Below the pieces are notes generated by a model that saw only the letters and a list, made by a program, of their open reading frames with translations, had not been told where the DNA came from and ran no database searches. Position numbers and translations under genes: made by a program. A DNA stretch of 64,000 nt from UBA4416 sp040387475 (GTDB lineage: Bacteria > Bacteroidota > Bacteroidia > B-17B0 > Aurantibacillaceae). The number at the start of each line of letters is the position of its first letter. Position 1 is the first letter of the stretch. This document shows positions 17,793 through 26,878 of the stretch, piece after piece. Where the stretch lies: the NCBI GenBank assembly GCA_040387475.1, contig JAZKDT010000059.1, positions 11,928 to 75,927 on the forward strand, in the 5' to 3' direction.

Positions 17793-18575
17793 TTAATTAT
17801 TATGAATGTGTTCTACCGTAAACATATCCGCGTAATTGTCTGCAATCGTTTTTGCATCCGAACCAGCTGAATGAACCGTGTGAAAAGTAGCAAAATCAAT
17901 CACTGTTGGCGATTCAAACCACTCCAACAAATTGCTCGACATATGAATGGTAGGAGAAACAGAATGAGTAACTTTTGCTGTATCATTATTAAATGACGGC
18001 ATCGCAATCCTCATTGCTTTATTGGACCCTGAAAAACCACCTGCATGAAAAGTTAGCTTGTTACCACTTGCCGGCGACTGTGGAGAATTACCCTCCATTT
18101 TTGCCATAATATATCCCTGGTTCCAAACCCAAACCATACCGTTAACCGGATCTAAAGCGCCTGTTCCGGGGGTTAAATTATGAACGCTATCCACACCTAT
18201 CATAAATTCAATGGCTTTATAATCGCCAAAGGGAACATTCTCCATGGTGATCAAAGTTGATGAAGGTTGATCATGATCTATTAAATGGTAGCTATTGGGT
18301 TCTGTCCAAACTGAATTATCAGTTTTTGTAATTTTGATATTACTAATATAGTAACGATACATGGTAACATTAAATGTATTACCGGCCTGATTCGTGTAAG
18401 TTTCTGTATTAAATACCAAATCAGAATCGCCCACCATGGCTTCAAATAAAATATTGAGTTTTCCCTCTGGTGCCGGAGCTTCCGGTTCTGGCTCCGGTCC
18501 TACTACGGTGTCTTTTTTACAATGTGACAAGCTTAATGCTAAAAGTGCTATCGTTGTTATAAATATGTGTTTCAT
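17793..18575 (-). CDS. MbnP family copper-binding-type lipoprotein
   Basis: 260 residues. The lipoprotein signal peptide ends SLSHC (Cys19), followed by a Pro/Glu-rich linker. The MbnP domain runs from about residue 40: YRYYISNIKI, a DHDQPSS segment, FMIGVDSVHN, then WVWNQGYIMAKMEG, then FHAGGFSGSN and a C-terminal His-rich end VEHIHNN. Characterised MbnP binds copper after its partner MbnH converts a Trp to kynurenine; the Trp-rich WVWNQGY segment is a candidate site. No MbnH-like diheme peroxidase gene lies nearby. It is probably an outer membrane lipoprotein handling copper, co-transcribed with the CxxC barrel gene. Confidence 0.82.
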   Translation of the reverse strand: MKHIFITTIALLALSLSHCKKDTVVGPEPEPEAPAPEGKLNILFEAMVGDSDLVFNTETYTNQAGNTFNVTMYRYYISNIKITKTDNSVWTEPNSYHLIDHDQPSSTLITMENVPFGDYKAIEFMIGVDSVHNLTPGTGALDPVNGMVWVWNQGYIMAKMEGNSPQSPASGNKLTFHAGGFSGSNKAMRIAMPSFNNDTAKVTHSVSPTIHMSSNLLEWFESPTVIDFATFHTVHSAGSDAKTIADNYADMFTVEHIHNN

Positions 18576-18668
18576 TTTAAATAAATTAAGTATATGATCG
18601 TCTCACTTCACTTGTTTTTCTAAAGAAATAAAAAAAAAGAAAGATTATAGTTAAACCGTTAATAAATT

Positions 18669-19049
18669 TTAAAATGACGGCGGATGAAACACTGACGCAG
18701 AAATATTATTTGGGATGTTTTCTGTTGATGTAGAAAATACTTGTTTACTCTCTTGTGATGGTTCAAATATAAACGTTATCAAACCTGTGCGCAATTCTGA
18801 TTTTTCAGTTTTATCTTTTATGGACGAAGAGGAATCTGACTGACGTTTGTCTTCTTTTTTGATCTCTTTTTCCAAATAACATTTAGCCTCACAGCAACTT
18901 TTAGGTTTATTCTTATTTTCGCAAACAGTTGCAGCCAACTCTTTTTGATTGAACTTAAAGTGGAAATAAATAACTGTTCGCGCAGCACATTGCCAGCTGA
19001 AACTGATCAGTAAAAAAACTGAGAAGAGTATGTGTGCCCGTTTTTTCAT
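18669..19049 (-). CDS. Small secreted Cys-rich protein, possible metal binder
   Basis: 126 residues. A hydrophobic signal sequence (residues 6-22) is followed by a conserved-looking core VCENKNKPKSCCEAKCYL with four cysteines, then a Lys/Asp/Ser-rich linker and a C-terminal segment. Short secreted proteins with this C-x-NK-x-KP-x2-C pattern occur in Bacteroidota near metal genes as far as I recall; metal binding is inferred. It is the first gene of the run with MbnP and the CxxC barrel (93 bp upstream of MbnP), and this context supports a copper or other metal function. Confidence 0.6.
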   Translation of the reverse strand: MKKRAHILFSVFLLISFSWQCAARTVIYFHFKFNQKELAATVCENKNKPKSCCEAKCYLEKEIKKEDKRQSDSSSSIKDKTEKSELRTGLITFIFEPSQESKQVFSTSTENIPNNISASVFHPPSF

Positions 19050-19077
19050 TGCGCATCACAAATATAGCAAATGAAAT

Positions 19078-21612
19078 TTATTTAGTAAGGATGATTTTCT
19101 TAACGCTTGTCGCCAAATTTACCTGATAAACCGATAAAAAATAGACCCCATTGTCATATCCCGACAAATCAACACCGATGATTGGTGTACTTAACTGACT
19201 TTTTAAAATCAGTCGCCCTTGTATATCTGTTACTTCTATAAAACTTGTTGAAGAAATTGCATTTTCTGCTATTTCTACATTAAAAATTCCTTTTGAAGGA
19301 TTAGGAAACACACGTATATCTTCATTCACAATCGGCTCGAATTCCATTTCGCCGGTAATAGTCATCGTTCCCATCTTCATGCCGTTTCCAAAACTAGTCA
19401 CCCACATTTCAGAAGTGTTATAGGGGTTAAAAAATACGCGCTCCGGCTGACGAAAAGGGTAACTCGCAACGTTTGAAAAAGCCGGTGTTGCTGAATTGAT
19501 ATTAGCGCTTTTCCAAAGGCCTTGAGTTTCGGTTGTAATATATAGCTCATTTGGATTGTTCGGATTAAAGGTACACGAGGTGGCCCGATCCAAGGTACTA
19601 CTAGTTAACTTAATCCAATTGGTGCCACGATTCGTTGTTTTATATAAACCTCCCAAACCATTGGGTGCACCTCCCCAACCGCTGAACACGTTCACATACC
19701 AGGTATTTTGAGTGGCGTCATTCGGATCTATTACTACATCTTTGGTCCAGTAATACATGCCTGTGTGCGATTTGTCTGTCCAACTGTTTGATGCAGGATC
19801 GTAAATAAAAACACCTGAACTGGCAGTAAATACGGTAGTTCTTCTTCCCGAATAGGTTGCCACCAACTTACCATCATTTAGAACAACCAGGGAAGCGGGA
19901 TGTTTTTCGGTACGGGGAGGATTAGGTAATAATGTCCAGGTGGAGGTTGCCAAATTGGAAAGGTCATCACAACGATATACGCCGCCCACTCCTGAACCAC
20001 CATTATAATGAATAACACTGGCGTAAGCACGGTTTGTGTTATTGGGATCCAAGGCGATCCAGAAAACCGGATGATTAAATATTTTTAAATTTTGCCAGGT
20101 CTGGCCATTGTTGGTAGAATAAATAATTTTTCCATTGGCATCGGCGGCATCTAAAATCGCATCCGTTAAACGGGTACTTTGATACATATCATGAATATTA
20201 GATGTAGCGGCAAATAAAGTTCCGCTAGCACTTTGCGCAACTCGGTAGGTAGAGTTAGCTGCATTTCCAGTATAATTAAACGACCATGTATTTCCGGCAT
20301 CAATACTTCTGATTCCTTTGATATCCGAAAAACACGCCCACATGTTGTTAGCGGTTGCCCAATGCACCTGCCAGCAGGTCGTGTTTTCTATGCCTGCCGT
20401 TGAGTAACTTTGCATAGGCGGCGTTACTGCACCGGCAGCATGCTGACCTGTTGGATTGACATATGCTTGCTGCCAGCTAGTTCCACCATTGGTTGTTTTA
20501 TGACAAAAACCAAAGTCACCAAAAATAACTACCTGTGAATTATTTGCAGCGACATCAAATCCAAACGGGCATTCTCCATAACTCCACCCTCTATCGCCAC
20601 CTTGTCCGCTCCAACCCGTGTTGATGTTTTGGTTAGTATTAGTAATAAATGTATTGCTCCAATTTCCACCGGCATTCGTTGTTTTAAAAATCGTGGGTTC
20701 ACTGTTATCATTACTGCCCGCTACGTAAACCGTGTTGATGTCATTCTCGGCCATATCAATGAACATCGGGAAATCTGTTATTAAATTAATTCCTGTTGAT
20801 TTACTTATCCAATTACTTGTTCCATAATCACAGGAGTAAATGCCTTTACAAAAATCGTAATAATCTGAACCTTGTAAACCAACATAAATATCACCCGCAT
20901 CTCCTGTTAAACAAAAAAAGCGTGTGGTTGTTCCAACCTTAGCCGCGGCGAAACTCCAGATACGATCAGATGCCGGAATACCTGTGATTGCTGCATTTGC
21001 CCAAGTAGTGCCACTGTTGGTTGAAACTAATATCCCATCATTAGTTCCTACATATATATTTGCCCCATCAAATAAAACGCCGCCCACAACATTGCCTGCG
21101 CCTGAGTTTGCCGCGGTATGAAATTGAGTGAAACTCAAGCCTCCATTGTTTGAAATATAAATTTCTCCGTAAGTAGAAATGATCAGTTGATTTGAATTAT
21201 TATAGTTCACGTGGATGGTGTAGACATCTGAACCCGGGTCCGGATTTCCAGCCAGGGTTGTCCAGTTAGCACCATTGTTTGTGCTTTTAACAGGCGTACC
21301 GATGTCATTGATGTAACTGATCGAGTATAACAAATTAGAAGTGTTTGTGTAACACACTTTAGAATTATGTCCGCCTGTAAATTGAGAAAAATGCACTTGC
21401 GAATAACTTGTTCCAAAATTAGTAGTGTGAAACAACTCGCTCATGTCGCATGAGATGTAAAATTCATTGTTATTTCCCGGATTAATACTTGGCGAAAATA
21501 AAGCGCCGCCCCCTCCTACGCCACGGGAACTCCAGGATGCAGGTTGGGCAATAATTGTAATAGAAAATAAAATAATGCAGAGAATCGAAAAGTAATTTTT
21601 CTTCATAGTCAT
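19078..21612 (-). CDS. Secreted BNR/sialidase-like repeat protein with T9SS sorting domain
   Basis: 844 residues (Met1 at 21612, Met3 at 21606 also possible). A signal peptide ends near IAQP. Then come many repeats of the BNR/VPS10 beta-propeller type: TTNGGTSW, STNSGTTW, STNNGQTW, TTNRGTNW. The last about 75 residues are a T9SS type A sorting domain (VFPNPSKGIFNVEI, DIQGRLILK, GVYFLSVYQ, KKIILTK). The fold resembles two-propeller xyloglucanases and photosystem II stability factor-like proteins, but I see no glycosidase catalytic motif I would rely on, so enzyme activity is uncertain. It is secreted and probably extracellular. Confidence 0.82.
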   Translation of the reverse strand: MTMKKNYFSILCIILFSITIIAQPASWSSRGVGGGGALFSPSINPGNNNEFYISCDMSELFHTTNFGTSYSQVHFSQFTGGHNSKVCYTNTSNLLYSISYINDIGTPVKSTNNGANWTTLAGNPDPGSDVYTIHVNYNNSNQLIISTYGEIYISNNGGLSFTQFHTAANSGAGNVVGGVLFDGANIYVGTNDGILVSTNSGTTWANAAITGIPASDRIWSFAAAKVGTTTRFFCLTGDAGDIYVGLQGSDYYDFCKGIYSCDYGTSNWISKSTGINLITDFPMFIDMAENDINTVYVAGSNDNSEPTIFKTTNAGGNWSNTFITNTNQNINTGWSGQGGDRGWSYGECPFGFDVAANNSQVVIFGDFGFCHKTTNGGTSWQQAYVNPTGQHAAGAVTPPMQSYSTAGIENTTCWQVHWATANNMWACFSDIKGIRSIDAGNTWSFNYTGNAANSTYRVAQSASGTLFAATSNIHDMYQSTRLTDAILDAADANGKIIYSTNNGQTWQNLKIFNHPVFWIALDPNNTNRAYASVIHYNGGSGVGGVYRCDDLSNLATSTWTLLPNPPRTEKHPASLVVLNDGKLVATYSGRRTTVFTASSGVFIYDPASNSWTDKSHTGMYYWTKDVVIDPNDATQNTWYVNVFSGWGGAPNGLGGLYKTTNRGTNWIKLTSSTLDRATSCTFNPNNPNELYITTETQGLWKSANINSATPAFSNVASYPFRQPERVFFNPYNTSEMWVTSFGNGMKMGTMTITGEMEFEPIVNEDIRVFPNPSKGIFNVEIAENAISSTSFIEVTDIQGRLILKSQLSTPIIGVDLSGYDNGVYFLSVYQVNLATSVKKIILTK

Positions 21613-21796
21613 AGCTTTTAAAACACCAGTATGAAGTTATAAAATAAATTTATGCGTTACGCTATCAAGAAATACTTAATTGGTTTAGTGCAGAAATATT
21701 ACAGAATCGAGAAATGTTCTTTAGCAAGTCCCTTCCAGAGAAATCGGGAAGCGTTCTTCATTTATATTCTGGTTCTCGTTCACTCACAGCCGCCCT

Positions 21797-21817
21797 CAAA
21801 AGTTCACTGAACTTTTG
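21797..21817. repeat. Perfect palindrome, REP-like
   Basis: CAAAAGTTCA (21797-21806), one C, then TGAACTTTTG (21808-21817): a perfect 10-bp inverted repeat. It sits within 21720-21850, a stretch rich in further short inverted segments (CGTTCTTCA, CTCGTTCACTCA) that looks like a degenerate dispersed repeat in the 256-bp spacer upstream of the BNR gene and downstream of obgE. Confidence 0.55.
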
Positions 21818-21868
21818 CCGTGCTCGACCTCACAGATAGGCTTACACATTCTTTATGAAAATAAAAAT

Positions 21869-22873
21869 TTAATTCAATTGCTTCCACAACATATCTTTTA
21901 ACTCCTGAACATTGTATCCGGTTTGAGAAGAAAAGAATATATAAGGAATTTTGAATTTCCCTTTCATGCGTTTGTTCAGATCTTTTTCCAGCTCCATGAT
22001 CAGTTCTTCATCGATGGTGTCGCATTTCGAAATAGCCAGAATACGTTGTTTATCCAACAACTCAGGGTTGTATTGCTTTAATTCGTTCAGCAAGATCTTA
22101 TACTCTTCGTAAATATTATCGCTTTGGCAGCTTACCAAAAATAATAAGCTGGAGTTACGCTCAATATGCCGTAGGAAACGAACACCTAATCCTTTTCCTT
22201 CACTGGCACCTTCTATAATTCCTGGAATATCTGCCATTACAAAGCTTTTGTAATCGCGGTAAGGCACAATTCCTAAATTAGGGGTTAAGGTTGTGAATGG
22301 GTAATTGGCAATCTCAGGTTTAGCTGCCGATACCACTGATAATAAAGTAGATTTGCCTGCGTTAGGAAAACCTACTAAGCCAACATCTGCCAATACTTTT
22401 AATTCTAAAACTTTCCACTCTTCCTTTCCTTCTTCTCCCGGTTGCGAGTAACGCGGTGTTTGATTAGTTGGTGATTTGAAATGCGCATTTCCTCTTCCGC
22501 CCATTCCGCCAGGTAATAAAATAAATTCCTGCCCTTCTTCGGTAATCTCACAAATAATTTCACCGGTCTCCAAATCACGTGCAACCGTGCCCAAAGGCAC
22601 ATCTAATATTTCATCCTCTCCTTCTTTTCCTGATTTATGAGAAGAACCCCCATCACCACCTTGCGTAGCAATAATATGTTTACGGTATTTTAAATGGATC
22701 AATGTCCAGAATTGCTTGTTACCACGCAAAATAACATGTCCACCACGGCCACCATCGCCACCATCAGGCCCGCCAAAGGCCGTTAATTTATCGCGGTGTA
22801 AATGCGTAGAACCCTTTCCACCTTTTCCACTTCTGCAACAGATCCTTACGTAATCAACAAAATTATTATCCAC
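21869..22873 (-). CDS. obgE: GTPase Obg
   Basis: 334 residues. The glycine-rich Obg domain (CRSGKGGKGSTHLHRDK onward to about residue 157) is followed by a G domain with P-loop GFPNAGKST, switch II DIPGIIEGA and SKCD for guanine recognition. The protein ends soon after the G domain, without the extra C-terminal domain of some Obg proteins. It is an essential GTPase of late 50S ribosome assembly and stress response. The start must be GTG 22873, because a stop lies three codons upstream and no ATG is available between. It follows adk, separated by a strong hairpin (22895-22942). Confidence 0.93.
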   Translation of the reverse strand: MDNNFVDYVRICCRSGKGGKGSTHLHRDKLTAFGGPDGGDGGRGGHVILRGNKQFWTLIHLKYRKHIIATQGGDGGSSHKSGKEGEDEILDVPLGTVARDLETGEIICEITEEGQEFILLPGGMGGRGNAHFKSPTNQTPRYSQPGEEGKEEWKVLELKVLADVGLVGFPNAGKSTLLSVVSAAKPEIANYPFTTLTPNLGIVPYRDYKSFVMADIPGIIEGASEGKGLGVRFLRHIERNSSLLFLVSCQSDNIYEEYKILLNELKQYNPELLDKQRILAISKCDTIDEELIMELEKDLNKRMKGKFKIPYIFFSSQTGYNVQELKDMLWKQLN

Positions 22874-22894
22874 TTTCTTTTAGATTAAAGATAA

Positions 22895-22942
22895 AAGACA
22901 AAAGATTTAAGAGAAGTTCATTCATCTTAAATCTTTTGTCTT
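22895..22942 (-). terminator. Perfect 18-bp hairpin between adk and obgE
   Basis: AAGACAAAAGATTTAAGA (22895-22912) and its exact reverse complement (22925-22942) with a 12-nt loop, starting 13 bp after the adk stop. AT-rich and without a clean T tract, so it may be an attenuator, an mRNA processing or stability element, or a dispersed repeat rather than a true terminator. Confidence 0.5.
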
Positions 22943-22955
22943 AAGTCTTATGAAA

Positions 22956-24233
22956 TTACTTTTTCTTTTTAGTCGCTTTTTTTGGAGCAGCCTTTTTTAC
23001 AACTTTCTTAGGCGCTATTTTTTTTGCTACTTTCTTTACTGCCTTTTTTACGATGCTCTTTTTAGCTACCACCTTTTTTACCACTTTTTTAATGGCTTTT
23101 TTAGGCGCTATTTTTTTAGCAGCTTTTTTGATCACTTTCTTAGGCGCTATTTTTTTTACTGCCTGTTTAATAATCTTTTTAGCTGTAGCTTTTTTCGGTG
23201 CTAATTTTTTAACCACCTTTTTTGGAGCGGGTTTCTTACTAGAATTCTTTGGTGACGACTTTTTAGCAGGTACTTTTTTGACAGGAACCGCTTTCCTAAC
23301 AACTTTTTTAGCAGAAGATTTTTTGGCCACTGATTTCTTAACAGGTGCTGATTTCTTCACTGGTGCTTTCGACGCTACTTTCTTAACTGCCTTTTTAGGC
23401 GCCGACTTTTTAACGTCTTTTTTCACAGGTGCTTTTTCTTTTTTATCTGAATGAAAAAAGTTGCTTACTGTTTCTTTGATCTTGGCAATAATTCCCTTCT
23501 CGGGCTTTTTAGTATCGTTATCTTTTGCCTGACGAACTTCTTCAATATCCTGTTTCAATTCATTTGAAATTTCAGTGGCCACTTCAAAATCATTGATCGT
23601 TAGATCCAAATGTTCAATATCATTTTCTAACATCGTTAATTCCATCTCCGCTTTTACAAAAGTAATACGCTCTGTTAACTGGTTAAAAATAGAATCAATA
23701 GAGCCAATACCATTTATTGAATGAAATTTGGCCTGTTCAGAATAATATTTTTTAAGCGGCAGGGTTTTATTATTGTATTCGTTTACGCGGTTTCTGATGA
23801 TATCTTCGTTCTGATCATCCGCTCTCCCTGAATCCTTTCCACGTAACAACAACCGTTTCACTAACTCTTCGTTATCAACGTCCAATGCAAGCATGGCGCC
23901 AATAGCTGTTCCTTTTTTTTGCAACAAATCATCCAAAGCAACAGCCTGAGCTTGTGTACGCGGGAAACCATCAAAGATAAATCCGCCTGCATTTGGATTT
24001 GCATCTAATTTAGATTCGATCATACCAATCACGATATCATCGCTCACTAAATCGCCGCGATCCATAATTTGTTTGGCTTCCGTTCCAAGAGCTGTTCCTC
24101 TTGCAATTTCGCTACGCAAAATATCGCCGGTAGATAAATGCACTAAACCATATTTTTCAATTAATTTTTCAGATTGAGTTCCTTTGCCGGCGCCCGGAGG
24201 GCCAAATAAAACGATGTTTAACATGTTGCTCAT
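22956..24233 (-). CDS. adk: Adenylate kinase fused to a histone-H1-like Lys/Ala/Pro tail
   Basis: 425 residues. Residues 1-195 are a complete short-type adenylate kinase: P-loop GPPGAGKGT (11-19), STGDILR, DGFPRTQAQA, and a short lid RGKDSGRADDQ with no zinc cysteines. It interconverts ATP, AMP and ADP in the cytosol. A helical acidic linker (about 195-260; HLDLTINDFEVATEIS) follows. From about 265 to 425 comes a tail of KKxxPKKAxKK repeats resembling histone H1 or Hc1. Adenylate kinases usually end near residue 190-215, so the tail is extra; no stop or frameshift separates it. It might bind nucleic acid or polyphosphate. The gene lies 24 bp after hpt. Confidence 0.85.
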   Translation of the reverse strand: MSNMLNIVLFGPPGAGKGTQSEKLIEKYGLVHLSTGDILRSEIARGTALGTEAKQIMDRGDLVSDDIVIGMIESKLDANPNAGGFIFDGFPRTQAQAVALDDLLQKKGTAIGAMLALDVDNEELVKRLLLRGKDSGRADDQNEDIIRNRVNEYNNKTLPLKKYYSEQAKFHSINGIGSIDSIFNQLTERITFVKAEMELTMLENDIEHLDLTINDFEVATEISNELKQDIEEVRQAKDNDTKKPEKGIIAKIKETVSNFFHSDKKEKAPVKKDVKKSAPKKAVKKVASKAPVKKSAPVKKSVAKKSSAKKVVRKAVPVKKVPAKKSSPKNSSKKPAPKKVVKKLAPKKATAKKIIKQAVKKIAPKKVIKKAAKKIAPKKAIKKVVKKVVAKKSIVKKAVKKVAKKIAPKKVVKKAAPKKATKKKK

Positions 24234-24257
24234 AAATTAATATTTAATTGTTATTTA

Positions 24258-24797
24258 TTATTTTGACTCAAGTACAAAAATTGCTTTCATGTTTCTTCCC
24301 AACCCATCGTAGTCTAATCCATAACCAACTACAAAGTCGTTAGGAATTTCCATACCAACATAATCCACTTTAATATCTTTTTTGTAAGCTTCGGGTTTCA
24401 ATAAAAATGAAGCCACTTTAATTTGCTTTACTTCTTTTTTGGTTAATAACGTCACCAGTTTTTCCAGGGTAATTCCCGTGTCAACAATATCTTCAACGAT
24501 CACAACGGTTCTACCTTTAATTTCTTCGGTCAATCCAATCATTTCTGTAACCGTTCCTGTGCTGCTCGTGCCATGATAAGATGCGAGTTTAATGAAAGAA
24601 ATTTCACAGGGAATCGTTACTTCTTTTAAAAGATCGGCAGCGAACATAAATGAACCATTTAGCACGACTAAAAATAAAGGCATGTCGTTTACTAAATCTG
24701 CATTTATTTTTACTGCCAGGTTAGCTACACTTTCCGAAATTTTTTCGGATGAAATATAGGGCACAAAGGTTTTATCGTTTAGGGTTACGCGTTGCAT
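24258..24797 (-). CDS. hpt: Hypoxanthine phosphoribosyltransferase
   Basis: 179 residues from ATG 24797 (MQRVTLNDKTF). The PRPP-binding loop VVIVEDIVDTGIT spans residues 98-110. LNGSFMFAADL at about 47-57, the flexible loop SYHGTSSTGTV at 73-83 and VDYVGMEIPNDFVVGYGLDY near the C-terminus fit purine salvage phosphoribosyltransferases that convert hypoxanthine or guanine to IMP or GMP. An in-frame ATG at 24881 would add 28 hydrophobic residues and overrun the promoter box at 24818-24825, so the shorter start is preferred. It heads the hpt-adk-obgE run and is divergent from the MATE gene. Confidence 0.9.
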   Translation of the reverse strand: MQRVTLNDKTFVPYISSEKISESVANLAVKINADLVNDMPLFLVVLNGSFMFAADLLKEVTIPCEISFIKLASYHGTSSTGTVTEMIGLTEEIKGRTVVIVEDIVDTGITLEKLVTLLTKKEVKQIKVASFLLKPEAYKKDIKVDYVGMEIPNDFVVGYGLDYDGLGRNMKAIFVLESK

Positions 24798-24817
24798 TGG
24801 GTCTTTTTGTAAAAACA

Positions 24818-24825
24818 CAAATATA
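24818..24825 (-). promoter_or_regulatory. -7 box (TATATTTG) of the hpt-adk-obgE unit
   Basis: A perfect TAnnTTTG on the minus strand 20 bp before ATG 24797. The -33 element is not a clean TTG, only a T-rich stretch. It supports the shorter hpt start. Confidence 0.45.
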
Positions 24826-24919
24826 ATAACTATTTGAATGAAAAAAGCCTTTATCTCCTTGTTTAGGGCAAAACACCGCACTTTCTTATCGTATGTGAAG
24901 CAAATTTCAAGTACATTTG

Positions 24920-26284
24920 ATGCCCGTGATTAATTTGTCTAAAAATATCCATTTAAAAGAAACTATTTCCTTGTCGATTCCTTTGATAATGACCCAAATA
25001 GGGCATATCATCACCGGGATGGTAGACAACATATTTTTAGGAAGATTAGGTAAAACAGAACAGGCCGCGGGCATTTTATCCAACAACCTGTTTGTGATCC
25101 TCCTGGTATTCAGTATTGGTATGAGTTATGTACTAACACCCGCTGTTACAGATGCCCACGTAAACGGGAACGAGAAGGAAAAAGCATCTTTATTCAAAAA
25201 CTCGCTTTTTATTAACATGGTAGTAGCCGTTTTACTGTTTATCATCCTGTTTTTTTCATCTCCTTTACTGGCGCATATGCAACAGCCCGAGGACGTTGTT
25301 TTGCTTGCCATTCCTTTTTTCGACGTCTTGATTTTTTCAATTATCCCTGTGGCCTTATTTTTTGTATGTAAACAATATACTGAGGGTTTGAGCAACACCA
25401 GGGCGGCCATGTACATCAGTGTTATTGGCAACATTATGAATATTGTTTTAAATTATTTACTAATTTACGGTTACTGCGGATTGCCCGAATTGGGCTATAT
25501 GGGCTCTTGCTGGGCTACCTTTGTCTCACGCGCGTTTATGGGGCTTGGATTTTTAATATATATTTTTAGAAACAAAGCGGTTAATTCTTTTGCCATCTAT
25601 TATAAAGAGGCAAAAGTAAACGCTCAATACGTGTGGCCCTTATTTAAGGACGGCCTGGCGTCTGCCTTGCAATTTACTTTTGAAGTGGCAGCTTTTGCCA
25701 TTGCGGGTTTGCTTGCCGGTGTATTTGGAAAAGAACAAATAGATGCACATGGTATCGCCTTGAGTTTAGCGGCATTTACATATATGTTTGCCAGCGGAAT
25801 TGGCAGCGCAACAACGATTCGCGTAGGAAACTATTATTCCTTAAACAACCTGAATGAAGTAAAACTGGCCATTAAAACATCGTACAAAGCGGTAATTGTT
25901 ACCATGGGTTTTATGGCGTTAATCTTTATTAGCTGCAATACGTTTTTACCGCTTATTTTCAGCAATGATGAAGAAATTATTTCGATTGCCTCTAAACTGT
26001 TATTGTTCGCCGCTTTTTTCCAGTTGTTTGATGGAACGCAGGTTGTTGCCATTGGTGTATTAAGAGCTTTAGACGATTACAAATATCCTACGTATGTTGC
26101 CTTTATCGGCTACTGGTTAATTGCCCTGCCACTATGTTACCTTTTTGCGTTTGTATTTAACTATAAAGTATATGGTGTTTGGCTTGCCTTAAGTGTTGGA
26201 CTCGGGTTCGTATCTGTTGCTCTTTTTTTCAGGATCAGGGCTTTACTGAAACTGAAATCTATACCATCACAAAATATAAACTAG
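24920..26284 (+). CDS. MATE family multidrug/Na+ efflux transporter
   Basis: 454 residues with twelve predicted membrane helices in two homologous halves (first half starts LSIPLIMTQIGHIITGMVDN; second half around residue 240, DGLASALQFTFEVAAF). MATE proteins export cationic drugs or metabolites using Na+ or H+ gradients across the inner membrane; the Asp in the GMVDNIFLGRLG segment is typical. The substrate is unknown. ATG 24920 is chosen over an upstream in-frame TTG. The 3' end overlaps the convergent membrane-protein gene by 26 bp. Confidence 0.88.
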   Translation: MPVINLSKNIHLKETISLSIPLIMTQIGHIITGMVDNIFLGRLGKTEQAAGILSNNLFVILLVFSIGMSYVLTPAVTDAHVNGNEKEKASLFKNSLFINMVVAVLLFIILFFSSPLLAHMQQPEDVVLLAIPFFDVLIFSIIPVALFFVCKQYTEGLSNTRAAMYISVIGNIMNIVLNYLLIYGYCGLPELGYMGSCWATFVSRAFMGLGFLIYIFRNKAVNSFAIYYKEAKVNAQYVWPLFKDGLASALQFTFEVAAFAIAGLLAGVFGKEQIDAHGIALSLAAFTYMFASGIGSATTIRVGNYYSLNNLNEVKLAIKTSYKAVIVTMGFMALIFISCNTFLPLIFSNDEEIISIASKLLLFAAFFQLFDGTQVVAIGVLRALDDYKYPTYVAFIGYWLIALPLCYLFAFVFNYKVYGVWLALSVGLGFVSVALFFRIRALLKLKSIPSQNIN

Positions 26285-26855
26285 CTAAAAAGAACAAGCC
26301 ACATACGGTTAAAAGTCCGTTAACGCTTAAATGTTTATTGACCCTGTAAACAAAAAAGCCCATGCATAGGGCAAATACTATGACCATGAAACTAGGGTAG
26401 GTATATATGTGCCAAAATGTTCTATCGTCAAACCCTAATTTTGCTTTGAGGATCTTATTGAATAGAAAATCACGCCCAATATAAAATCCTTCAAAATGTT
26501 CGGGCAATTGGTACAATTCGGCAGTTTTAACAGGAACAAAAGTTCCATCAATAGCTGTTATTTGCAACTCGGTAACAGTTCTGGCATTTTGGGTACGGTT
26601 AAATTCGCCATAAGAACAGTTAATGCTTGATACATATGTTTTTTGCCAGTGACAGCAGATCAAAATACTTAGCAGGCAATAACTTAAAAATGCGGCCAGC
26701 GTAATATTGATATTATTAATGATCTTATAAAATGGTGTTTTTTTCAGGTCTTCAATTTGCTTCAGCTCTTTTAAATGCTTGATCTGTTTAAAGTAATACA
26801 GCTCCTCGGGAGATAAAGGGATACGGGGTTTTCTCCGGGGCTGTTCTTCTTGCAT
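26259..26855 (-). CDS. Hypothetical membrane protein
   Basis: 198 residues. The charged, Lys/Glu-rich cytosolic N-terminus has coiled-coil character (YYFKQIKHLKELKQIEDLKK). Three membrane helices follow (about residues 49-68, 152-170 and 177-196), with a periplasmic loop of about 80 residues between the first two. I do not recognise the family. It lies 23 bp upstream of the GT2 gene start on the other side, in the same direction, so the two could be co-transcribed, with this gene downstream of the glycosyltransferase. Its stop overlaps the MATE gene tail. Confidence 0.6.
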   Translation of the reverse strand: MQEEQPRRKPRIPLSPEELYYFKQIKHLKELKQIEDLKKTPFYKIINNINITLAAFLSYCLLSILICCHWQKTYVSSINCSYGEFNRTQNARTVTELQITAIDGTFVPVKTAELYQLPEHFEGFYIGRDFLFNKILKAKLGFDDRTFWHIYTYPSFMVIVFALCMGFFVYRVNKHLSVNGLLTVCGLFFLASLYFVMV

Positions 26856-26878
26856 CGCTTAAGTGGTTAAGGAAGAAA

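Noticed and set aside
22950..23454. Open frames on the plus strand opposite the adk tail
   Set aside because: They are the complement of the Lys-rich tail, giving Phe/Leu-rich proteins with no initiation context.
24912..24919. TACATTTG (perfect TAnnTTTG) just before the MATE ATG
   Set aside because: It abuts the ATG, so transcription would start inside the coding region, and the next Met lies within the first membrane helix. Likely chance.
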